A DNA stretch of 64,000 nt from Chromatiaceae bacterium (GTDB taxonomy: Bacteria > Pseudomonadota > Gammaproteobacteria > Chromatiales > Chromatiaceae). A program made the translations under genes and the position numbers. The stretch is taken from the NCBI GenBank assembly GCA_019356535.1, contig CP037918.1, positions 248,001-312,000 on the forward strand, in the 5' to 3' direction. The notes under the pieces were generated by a model that was not told the origin of the DNA, did no database searches, and saw only the letters and a list, made by a program, of their open reading frames with translations. Below, one piece after another: positions 28,653-37,324 of the stretch. Positions within the stretch are counted from its first letter, which is position 1; each line of letters opens with the position of its first letter.

Positions 28653-30800
28653 GTGGCCAAGTCGCTGTTCAGCCCATCCTGGCACCGGGTCAAGGATCTG
28701 CGCCCGCGTCTGCGTCCGCATGTGCGCCTGTCCCGGCATCATTTCCGTGGCCAGCCCTGGTATGTGATCCGCGACGAGATCACCGGTCTGCACCACCGCT
28801 TTTCACCACAGGCCTACGCCTTGATCGGCTTGATGGATGGGCGGCGCACCGTGGACGAGATCTGGCACGCGGCGGGCAAGCAGCTGGGCGACGAGATGCC
28901 CTCGCAGGACGAAGTGATCAGCCTGTTGTCGCATCTGCACAAGGCCGATGCTCTGGCGGTCGACGTGATGCCGGATGTGGCCGAGCTGGTGGAACGCCGT
29001 CGGAAATCCTCGCCGCACTGGCTGCTGGCGGCCGTCAAGTCGCCCCTGGCGGTCAAGATCCCGCTCTTCGACCCGGAGCCTTTCCTGGCCCGGACCAGGG
29101 GTGTGGCACGTCTGCTGTTCAACCCCGTGACCGGTCTGCTGTGGCTGGCGGGACTGATGTGGCTGGTCGTGCAGGCAGGAATGCACTGGCCGGAGCTGAC
29201 CCGCAATCTGGCCGACCGGGTGTTGGCTGCGGAAAACCTGGTGCTGATGAGCCTGATCTATCCGCTGGTCAAGCTGGTGCACGAGTTCGGGCATGCCTAC
29301 GCGGTGAAGCGCTGGGGCGGCGAGGTGCACGAGATGGGGATCATGCTCCTGATCTTCATGCCGATTCCCTACGTGGATGCCTCTGCCTCGTCCGGCTTCC
29401 CGGCGAGCTATCAGCGCATGCTGGTGGCGGGAGCGGGCATCATGGTGGAGCTGGCGATCGCCATGCTGTCGATGTGGGTGTGGATCCATGCCGAACCCGG
29501 CCTGGTCCGCAGCGTGGCCTACAACGCCTTGCTGATCACCGGCGCGTCTACCCTGCTGTTCAACGGCAATCCCCTGCTGCGTTTCGATGCCTATTACGTG
29601 CTGTCGGATTTCCTGCAGATACCCAACCTTGCCTCGCGCGGCACCCAGCGCATCGCCTACCTGGCCAGGAAGTACTTGCTGGGCATGGAGGAGGACGCGC
29701 CCCTGTCCAGCGACAGGGGGGAGCGGGCATGGCTGATCGTGTACTCACTCGCTGCCTTCGTTTATCGCGTCGTGATCACCTTCTCGATCGCGATCTTCGT
29801 TGCCGGCAAGCTGTTCATCGTCGGGGTGGTGCTGGCCCTGCTGGCCGCCTATAACATGCTGGGCAAGCCCTTGGTGAGCATCGTGAAATTCTTTTTCCGG
29901 AATCCAGAGGCCAGGCGCAAGCGGCTGCGGGCCATCGGCGTGTCGATGCTGTTCTTGCTGGTGCTCTGGTTGCTGCTGTTCGTCATGCCGGTGCCACGGA
30001 TGACCGTTGCCCACGGTATCGTGCAATGGCCGGATGACGTGCGGGTGCTGGCGGAGTCCGATGGCCTCATGCGCCGATTGCTGGTGCCGTCGGGCACCCG
30101 TGTCGCCCGCGGACAACCCATCGCCGAGCTGTTCAACTCGCAGATCGTCGCTGAACTTGAACAGGCCAGGGGGCGCCTTGCCGAACTCGAGGTCCGGCGA
30201 AGCACGGCAGTGGCCAGGGTGCGGCCGGGTGAGGTCAAGGCGCTCAACGAGGAGACCAGGTCTACTCGCCAGGAGATCCGACGGCTGGAACAGCGCCAGG
30301 AGGGGTTGACCGTCCGGGCGCCGGTAGCGGGCGTGTTTCGCCTGGTGATGGCGCAGGATCCGGTGGGGCGCTATATCCCTCGTGGTGTGGTGATCGGTGA
30401 TATCGACAACCGGCATGACCTGCGGATTCGTGTCGCGGTGCGCCAGGAAGACGTGAGCCTGGTTCGCAACGATGTGCGGGATATCCAGGTCCGCCCCGCG
30501 GATGATCTTGGCCGGGTAGGCTCCGCTGCCTTGATCGGTGAGGTGCCCAGCGCGCAAAAGGCGCTTCCCAGCCCCGCCCTGTCGGTGGAGGGAGGTGGCG
30601 AGTTCGCGCTCGATCCTTCACACACCGACGAGCCTTATGCGTTTGAAGCGGTATTCCTGTTCGATGTGTTGCCGGATGCCACCTTGCAACTGGTGCCGGG
30701 CGAGCGGGCCTACGTGCGCTTCCGGCACTCTCCACAGCCCCTCGCCTACCGCTGGCTGGAATGGCTGCGGCGGGTCTTCCTGAGACAGTTGGAATACTGA
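28653..30800 (+). CDS. PqqD-like / M50 metallopeptidase / HlyD fusion membrane protein
   Basis: 715 residues from a GTG with a GGAGGAGGG ribosome site. Residues about 25-110 look like a PqqD-type winged-helix peptide-binding domain (RFSPQAYALIGLMDGRRT). About 155-450 is a multi-span membrane region with the M50 zinc site H210-E-F-G-H214 inside LVKLVHEFGHAYAVKRWGG, and the second motif GNPLLRFDAYY with its Asp near 312. The last 250 residues form a periplasmic HlyD/lipoyl-type adaptor with a coiled-coil hairpin (SDGLMRRLLVPSGTRV to LTVRAPVAGVFRLV). M50 enzymes cut within the membrane. Here the domain could process the substrate or could serve as a structural inner-membrane component. It could also form the channel or docking site used by the next gene's SecA-like ATPase. 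These roles are inferred. The zinc ligands are intact, so catalysis is possible. Confidence 0.85.
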   Translation: MAKSLFSPSWHRVKDLRPRLRPHVRLSRHHFRGQPWYVIRDEITGLHHRFSPQAYALIGLMDGRRTVDEIWHAAGKQLGDEMPSQDEVISLLSHLHKADALAVDVMPDVAELVERRRKSSPHWLLAAVKSPLAVKIPLFDPEPFLARTRGVARLLFNPVTGLLWLAGLMWLVVQAGMHWPELTRNLADRVLAAENLVLMSLIYPLVKLVHEFGHAYAVKRWGGEVHEMGIMLLIFMPIPYVDASASSGFPASYQRMLVAGAGIMVELAIAMLSMWVWIHAEPGLVRSVAYNALLITGASTLLFNGNPLLRFDAYYVLSDFLQIPNLASRGTQRIAYLARKYLLGMEEDAPLSSDRGERAWLIVYSLAAFVYRVVITFSIAIFVAGKLFIVGVVLALLAAYNMLGKPLVSIVKFFFRNPEARRKRLRAIGVSMLFLLVLWLLLFVMPVPRMTVAHGIVQWPDDVRVLAESDGLMRRLLVPSGTRVARGQPIAELFNSQIVAELEQARGRLAELEVRRSTAVARVRPGEVKALNEETRSTRQEIRRLEQRQEGLTVRAPVAGVFRLVMAQDPVGRYIPRGVVIGDIDNRHDLRIRVAVRQEDVSLVRNDVRDIQVRPADDLGRVGSAALIGEVPSAQKALPSPALSVEGGGEFALDPSHTDEPYAFEAVFLFDVLPDATLQLVPGERAYVRFRHSPQPLAYRWLEWLRRVFLRQLEY

Positions 30801-30804
30801 ACCG

Positions 30805-32784
30805 ATGCTCGATACCCGCACTGCGCCGGCAGACCACCGTTATCGGCCCGAGCGGGGGCAGGACGGCGAACGTTTCCTGGATGCCCTGGCCGAGCGCTGG
30901 GTCCGCAGGTTGTTGCGCAATGCCCTGCTGATGTGGTGGCGGCGGCAGCGTTTCGTCCGCCGCGTCGAGCGCTGGTCCGAGCATTTCTCGGGACGGGACT
31001 CCCGCGAACTGGTGGCGCGTGCGCGCGAGCTGGGAAGCCGGATACGGGTGACGGGGTATCGTGATGCCCTGGTGGCGGAGTTGTTCGCCATCATCCGCGA
31101 GGGGGCGGCTCGCACGCTGGGCAAGAAGCATTTCCATACCCAGATACAGGGCGGGTGGCTGCTGTTGCAGCATTGTATCGCGGAGATGCAGACGGGCGAG
31201 GGCAAGACCCTGACGGCCGTGCTGCCGGTCATCACTGCGGCGCTCGCCGGCGTCCCGGTGCACGTGATCACCGTCAATGATTACCTGACCGAGCGGGACG
31301 CGCAGGAGATGGGGCCGCTCTATGCCTGGTTTGGTCTGAGTGTCGGTATCGTGATCCACAGCGCCTCACCTTCCCAGCGTCGCCAGGCCTACCGCCAGGA
31401 CATCACCTATGTCACCGGAAAGGAACTGGTCTTCGATTACCTTCGCGATCGCATGTGTCTGGAAGGGGCGAAGGGGCTCAAGGTTCACCTGTCGCTGCTC
31501 AAGCAGCCGGTGCTCGAGGAGCGCCTGCTGTTGCGTGGCCTGCATTTTGCCCTGGTGGACGAGGCAGACAGCGTCCTGATCGACGAATCCCGCACGCCGC
31601 TGATCATCTCGGGTAGCGAGGGCGGCGAGGAGGAGCAGCGGTTCATCCGCGAAGCCTACGAACTGTCGACCCGGCTCGTGGAGGGGGAGGATTTCATCGT
31701 CGACAGTGAACATCGTCAGGTCGACCTGACCGAACAGGGGAGAAAGCGCCTGGAGGTGCTGGTGAAGGGCATGGGACCGTTGTGGCGGGGCGCGATACGG
31801 CGGGAGGAGATCGTGCACAAGGCCCTGCTGGCGCGCTACATCTATGAGCGGGACAGGGATTACCTGCTGCGGGACGGCAAGATCGAACTGATCGATCAAC
31901 TGACCGGACGAGTCATGGAAGGACGATCCTGGGAAAAGGGCCTGCATCAGATGGTGGAGCTCAAGGAGGGCTGTGAAATGACGCAGCAGCGCCAGACCCT
32001 GGCCCGTATCAGTTACCAGAACTTTTTCCGTCGCTATCTCTATCTCGGGGGCATGACAGGAACGGCCCGGCAGCTACGGGGGGAATTCTGGCGAACCTAT
32101 GGGCTGCTGGTGCGTCGCGTGCCCACCTACCGTCCATCGCGCCGTATCGAGAGGCCCTGGCGTGTGTATGCCCGTGACCGGGATCGCTGGGAGGCGGTCA
32201 TCCGCTGTTGCCGGTCGTGTGTGGCGCGCGGGCAGGCCGTGCTGATCGGCACCTCTTCGGTGCGGCAATCCGAGGAGATCAGTGCTCTCCTGCGGCAGGC
32301 GGGGATAGCGCACCAGGTGCTGAGCGCCAAGCAGGACAAGGCCGAGGCGGAGGTCATCGCCCAGGCCGGGCAGCCTTCCCAGGTGACCGTGGCGACCAGT
32401 CTGGCGGGGCGGGGCACGGATATCCGGCTGGCCCCCGCTGTGGCAGAGGCCGGGGGGCTTCATGTTATTCAGGTCGATCTCTACGAGTCCGCGCGGGTCG
32501 ACCGTCAGCTCGCCGGGCGCTGTGCGCGCCAGGGAGACCCCGGGGTATACGAGGTCATGCTGAGTATGGAAAACCGTGTCTATGCCACGTGGCTGGGGCG
32601 TTACCTGGCACATGGCGCGGAGATGACAGGGCTCGACAATCCGCTGGGACGCTGGCTCGCTTGCCGGGCAGTGCGGGTCGAGCAGAAATACATCGAACGG
32701 CAGAACTATCATGCGCGGGAGGCCACCCTGGCCTTCGACAGGCAGCAACGGGAATTGATGGCGTTTTGTGGTCCGGGAGAATGA
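30805..32784 (+). CDS. SecA-like ATPase, shortened form lacking the C-terminal finger and tail
   Basis: 659 residues against roughly 850-900 for housekeeping SecA. SecA landmarks are unmistakable. Walker A is MQTGEGKTLTAV (residues 128 on). VDEADSVLIDESRTPLIISG (251 on) is the DEAD/Walker B box. LTGRVMEGRSWEKGLHQ (about 367) is from the preprotein cross-linking/NBD region. TSLAGRGTDIRLA (531 on) and GRCARQGDPG (571 on) are the motor motifs of the second RecA domain. After residue 580 only about 80 residues remain, too few for the SecA helical scaffold, two-helix finger and C-terminal zinc tail. The N-terminal 90 residues are Arg-rich and not SecA-typical. It is cytoplasmic, starts 4 bases after the M50 gene and ends 3 bases before the second HlyD gene. 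It is probably a dedicated export motor for the giant protein; the SecYEG pathway is not excluded. Confidence 0.88.
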   Translation: MLDTRTAPADHRYRPERGQDGERFLDALAERWVRRLLRNALLMWWRRQRFVRRVERWSEHFSGRDSRELVARARELGSRIRVTGYRDALVAELFAIIREGAARTLGKKHFHTQIQGGWLLLQHCIAEMQTGEGKTLTAVLPVITAALAGVPVHVITVNDYLTERDAQEMGPLYAWFGLSVGIVIHSASPSQRRQAYRQDITYVTGKELVFDYLRDRMCLEGAKGLKVHLSLLKQPVLEERLLLRGLHFALVDEADSVLIDESRTPLIISGSEGGEEEQRFIREAYELSTRLVEGEDFIVDSEHRQVDLTEQGRKRLEVLVKGMGPLWRGAIRREEIVHKALLARYIYERDRDYLLRDGKIELIDQLTGRVMEGRSWEKGLHQMVELKEGCEMTQQRQTLARISYQNFFRRYLYLGGMTGTARQLRGEFWRTYGLLVRRVPTYRPSRRIERPWRVYARDRDRWEAVIRCCRSCVARGQAVLIGTSSVRQSEEISALLRQAGIAHQVLSAKQDKAEAEVIAQAGQPSQVTVATSLAGRGTDIRLAPAVAEAGGLHVIQVDLYESARVDRQLAGRCARQGDPGVYEVMLSMENRVYATWLGRYLAHGAEMTGLDNPLGRWLACRAVRVEQKYIERQNYHAREATLAFDRQQRELMAFCGPGE

Positions 32785-32787
32785 TGA

Positions 32788-33609
32788 ATGAAGCCTGAAG
32801 TGCGGTGTGTGGTATTGCTGGTCCTGTGGCTGAGCACGAGTGGCGTCTTGGCAGCAGGTGACGAAGAGGCTTTGACGCGCTCTTTCGCCAACGCTGATTC
32901 CGGTGTCGGGGGGGCACCGAAGGATAAGGGAATCCCGACGCTGGACTGTCTGCTGACGCCGAGCGTGGACACCAAGGTGGCGAGCCCAGTCCCCGGTGTG
33001 CTTGCTGCGGTGGCGGTCAGGCGTGGCGATCGGGTGAAAAAGGGGCAGGTGCTGTTTCGTCTGCGTTCGGAAGCTGAACAGGCGACCTTGCATCTGAAAG
33101 AAGTGCAGGCTGCTTACGGAGCCAGGACCATACAGCGCAATGACGAGCTCTACCGACAAAAGCTCATCTCCGAGCAGGACAAGGATGACATCATCATGCA
33201 GAACCGGGTGTACGCTCTGGAAAAAGCGCAGGCGCAGGTGGCTGTCGACCAGAAGACTACTCGCAGCCCGATCAATGGGGTGGTAGTTGATACCTTCCTC
33301 GAGCCCGGGGAATATGTAGGGACCGATGCGGTGGTGGAACTGGCGCAGCTCGATCCACTGTATGTCGAGGTCACGGTGCCCGCCCGTTATTTTGGCGAGA
33401 TTCGTGCGGGTGCAAAGGCCAGGGTGATCCTGGACGCCCCCTTGAATTCTACGCGCGAGGCATGGGTGAGTATCGTGGACAAGGTTATCGATGCCGCCAG
33501 CGGGACCTATCGGGTGCGTCTGGAGTTGCCCAATCAGGATTATCGTTTGCCTTCAGGGCTCAAGTGTCGTGTCTCGTTCGAACGGCAGCCGCCTTCCCCG
33601 CGCCACTAG
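32788..33609 (+). CDS. Periplasmic HlyD/RND-type adaptor protein
   Basis: 273 residues with an N-terminal signal peptide (VVLLVLWLSTSGVLAAGD). The lipoyl half VASPVPGVLAAVAVRRGDRV is followed by a short coiled-coil (about 85-150), the second lipoyl half TTRSPINGVVVDTFLEPGEY, and a beta-barrel ending near the C-terminus. It resembles the short periplasmic adaptors of efflux pumps. Start: ATG at 32788, three bases after the SecA-like stop; two ATGs at 32781 and 32784 are out of frame. It is the third adaptor-like module in this operon and the only one that is fully exported, so it may seal the connection between the M50-HlyD and GAF-HlyD components and the TolC-family channel. Confidence 0.85.
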   Translation: MKPEVRCVVLLVLWLSTSGVLAAGDEEALTRSFANADSGVGGAPKDKGIPTLDCLLTPSVDTKVASPVPGVLAAVAVRRGDRVKKGQVLFRLRSEAEQATLHLKEVQAAYGARTIQRNDELYRQKLISEQDKDDIIMQNRVYALEKAQAQVAVDQKTTRSPINGVVVDTFLEPGEYVGTDAVVELAQLDPLYVEVTVPARYFGEIRAGAKARVILDAPLNSTREAWVSIVDKVIDAASGTYRVRLELPNQDYRLPSGLKCRVSFERQPPSPRH

Positions 33610-33660
33610 GTGCCTCCAGGCGCTGGCCTCGTCAACGGCGCCGGGAGCTTGAATTCACCA

Positions 33661-33689
33661 TTGACTTATAAGGGGTTTTTTCCTAGCAT
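33661..33689 (+). promoter_or_regulatory. Possible promoter of the ccoNOQP operon
   Basis: TTGACT, a 17-base spacer, then TAGCAT. The -35 box matches 5 of 6 bases and the -10 box 4 of 6. It is about 180 bases before ccoN. No clear ANR/FNR box was found beside it. Confidence 0.3.
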
Positions 33690-33801
33690 GCCCGACCTTG
33701 ACGACCCTTCTCGCCGAGCCGGCGGGAGCGGTTGCCACCCCGGCGGGGCCGTGTCGGATTCGTCTGCGGCACACCCGCAATCCGGAAGCGCATCCTAAAC
33801 C

Positions 33802-33837
33802 GACGGTTTGCTGCCGTCTGGCAGGACGGGCTTTTTT
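33802..33837 (+). terminator. Terminator-like hairpin with an alternative pairing before ccoN
   Basis: CCGTC (33814-33818) can pair with GACGG (33825-33829), followed by six T (33832-33837), a short rho-independent terminator. An upstream GACGG (33802-33806) can pair with the same CCGTC instead. The element ends 34 bases before the ccoN start, so it could end transcription from the secretion operon or act as a leader attenuator. The stem is only five base pairs. Confidence 0.4.
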
Positions 33838-33871
33838 GTAGGATCAGTCAATCAAGAGTGGGATTCGATCT

Positions 33872-35332
<1,461 letters not shown>

Positions 35333-35346
35333 GAGGTAACTGAACG

Positions 35347-36087
35347 ATGAAACTGAATCACGAAAGCATCGAAATCAACGCCGGCCTCATGATCGTGCTG
35401 ATCATGCTGGCCATCAGCATCGGTGGTCTGGTCGAAGTGGTACCTCTGTACTACATCGAGGACACCGTCGAGAAGGTCGATGGCGTGCGCCCCTATACGC
35501 CACTGGAGCAACGTGGGCGCGACATCTTCATCCGCGAGGGTTGCTACACCTGTCACTCGCAGATGGTCCGTCCCTTCCGTGACGAGGACATGCGCTACGG
35601 CCACTATTCGCTGGCGGCTGAGTCGCAGTACGACCACCCCTTCCAGTGGGGTTCCAAGCGTACCGGCCCGGACCTGGCGCGCGTGGGAGGCAAGTACTCG
35701 AACGCTTGGCATGTCAAGCACCTGGTCAATCCGCGCAGCGTGGTGCCCGAGTCGATCATGCCCAACTATCCCTGGCTGCTGAAGACCGAGCTGGACTATT
35801 CCGATATCGCCGCGCGCATGCGTGCACTCAAGGCGGTCGGCGTGCCCTATTCCGAGACCGATGAGGAATACCAGGCGAATGTCGAGAAGTTCGGCAAGGA
35901 AATCGCCGAGATGCTCGATATCAACAATGCGGAAAAGAACCTCGTCAAGCAGGCCGAGGCCGGCAACTACGACAAGGATCCCAGTCGCGTGACCGAGATG
36001 GATGCCCTGGTGGCCTATCTGCAGGTGCTGGGCACCATGGTGGACTTCAGCAAGTACGACGAGGGCTATTTCGCCGAGTTCCGTTGA
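35347..36087 (+). CDS. ccoO: cbb3-type oxidase monohaem cytochrome c subunit II
   Basis: 246 residues. An N-terminal membrane anchor ([20 protein letters not shown]) is followed by a single haem c site, Cys66-x2-Cys69-His70 in [14 protein letters not shown] likely axial Met lies in [13 protein letters not shown]. CcoO passes electrons from CcoP to CcoN in the periplasmic face of the complex. It starts 14 bases after ccoN. Confidence 0.97.
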   Translation: MKLNHESIEINAGLMIVLIMLAISIGGLVEVVPLYYIEDTVEKVDGVRPYTPLEQRGRDIFIREGCYTCHSQMVRPFRDEDMRYGHYSLAAESQYDHPFQWGSKRTGPDLARVGGKYSNAWHVKHLVNPRSVVPESIMPNYPWLLKTELDYSDIAARMRALKAVGVPYSETDEEYQANVEKFGKEIAEMLDINNAEKNLVKQAEAGNYDKDPSRVTEMDALVAYLQVLGTMVDFSKYDEGYFAEFR

Positions 36088-36125
36088 GCCGGCGAGGGTC
36101 TTCCAACCGATAGCAGAGTCCGACG

Positions 36126-36338
36126 ATGTTCGAATGGCTGTCCCACATGGAGAACACCAAGCCGCTGGCTCTGGTGATCTTCTTCGTCACCTTTGTGGGC
36201 ATCCTTCTGTACGTGTTCAGCGGACGCAAGCGTGCCGAGCGCCTGGAGTCCTACAAGAACATCCCGTTCCTTGACGACGAGGAAGGGGCATCGGATCGGG
36301 CCGGAAAAGTAGCAGACAAGGATCAAGACAATGGCTGA
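36126..36338 (+). CDS. ccoQ: cbb3-type oxidase small subunit CcoQ
   Basis: 70 residues with one membrane span (ALVIFFVTFVGILLYVFS) and a charged cytoplasmic tail ending in a typical IPFLDDEE-like motif of CcoQ. It stabilises the complex, notably CcoP association. Its last 8 bases overlap ccoP, which supports coupled translation. Confidence 0.93.
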   Translation: MFEWLSHMENTKPLALVIFFVTFVGILLYVFSGRKRAERLESYKNIPFLDDEEGASDRAGKVADKDQDNG

Positions 36339-37254
36339 TCAATCGCAACACAAAGCCGTGCAGACCACCGGTCACGCGTGGGACGGCGATCTGCAGGAAT
36401 TCAACAACCCGTTGCCGCGTTGGTGGCTGTGGACCTTCTACGCCACGGTGGTGTTCGCCATCGTGTACTGGATCCTCTACCCGGCTTGGCCGGTGGGCAA
36501 GACCTTCACCAAGGGATTGGCCACCACCACCTTCGTGGACGCCGACGGCAAGGAAGTGACCACCCACTGGAACACCCGTGCCGAATTCATCCGTGACATG
36601 CAGTCGGGCGAGGAGGCGCTCAAGCAGAAGGCCTACCTGGAAAAGGTTGCCGGGGCCTCGTACGAGGAGATCCTCAACGATCCCGACATGATGGCCTTCA
36701 CCCAGTCGCTGGCCAAGGTGCTGTTCGCTGACAACTGCGCGGCCTGTCACGGCCTGGGCGGTACGCCCGCCGAGGTGGGCAACTTCCCCAACCTGCGTGA
36801 CGATGCCTGGCTGTGGGGTGGGTCGATCGAGCGTATCGAGCAGACCATCCGCAAGGGACGTCTCGGTTACATGCCGTCTTTCGGCAAGGTCCTGTCCGAC
36901 GAGGACATCGAGGCTCTCGCCAACTATGTGCTGAGCCTCTCCGGCCACGACGTGGACAAGGGGCTGATGGCCCGCGGCGACTCGCTGTTCCACAGTGAAC
37001 AAGCTGGCTGCTACTACTGTCATACCAACAGCGGCAAAGGCCTGTACTCCCAGGGCTCGGCCAATCTCACCGACCAGGTGTGGACCGTTGCCGACGTAAA
37101 CGGCGCGCCTACCCTCGCCGAGAAGATCGAGCGGGTGAAGTCGGTGATCCGCAACGGCGTACAGCGTCGGATGCCGGCCTGGGAAGGGCGCCTCAGCGAC
37201 GAGGAGATCAAGCTGCTGACCGTCTATGTGCACGGACTGGGCGGCGGCCAGTAA
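36331..37254 (+). CDS. ccoP: cbb3-type oxidase dihaem cytochrome c subunit III
   Basis: 307 residues. The N-terminal CcoP segment (HAWDGDLQEFNNPLPRWWL) leads into one membrane span. Two haem c sites follow: Cys136-x2-Cys139-His140 (CAACHGLGG) and Cys227-x2-Cys230-His231 (CYYCHTNSG). CcoP takes electrons from soluble or membrane cytochrome c and hands them to CcoO. It is the last structural gene of the oxidase; a strong hairpin follows it. Confidence 0.97.
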   Translation: MADQSQHKAVQTTGHAWDGDLQEFNNPLPRWWLWTFYATVVFAIVYWILYPAWPVGKTFTKGLATTTFVDADGKEVTTHWNTRAEFIRDMQSGEEALKQKAYLEKVAGASYEEILNDPDMMAFTQSLAKVLFADNCAACHGLGGTPAEVGNFPNLRDDAWLWGGSIERIEQTIRKGRLGYMPSFGKVLSDEDIEALANYVLSLSGHDVDKGLMARGDSLFHSEQAGCYYCHTNSGKGLYSQGSANLTDQVWTVADVNGAPTLAEKIERVKSVIRNGVQRRMPAWEGRLSDEEIKLLTVYVHGLGGGQ

Positions 37255-37279
37255 GCAACTGTCTTCCTCGTGAATGGTA

Positions 37280-37307
37280 GAGAAAAGGCCGCTTGCGGCC
37301 TTTTCTC
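37280..37307. terminator. Strong hairpin between ccoP and ccoG
   Basis: GAGAAAAGGCCGC and GCGGCCTTTTCTC are perfect 13-base complements around TT. The A-tract and T-tract make it terminator-like in both directions. It lies 26 bases after ccoP and would separate the structural genes from ccoGHI, either by ending most transcripts or by protecting the ccoNOQP mRNA end. Confidence 0.6.
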
Positions 37308-37324
37308 GTTGTTTCACGATCGGT

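Noticed and set aside
28653..33609. Ordinary RND efflux or bacteriocin export operon
   Set aside because: Adaptor proteins alone would fit, but there is no RND pump, ABC transporter or bacteriocin-like peptide, while a giant RTX gene and a SecA-like ATPase are present.
33838..33871. ANR/FNR box in front of ccoN
   Set aside because: Bases near GGATCAGTCAATCAA resemble half of the TTGAT-N4-ATCAA site, but the spacing is wrong and the left half is poor.
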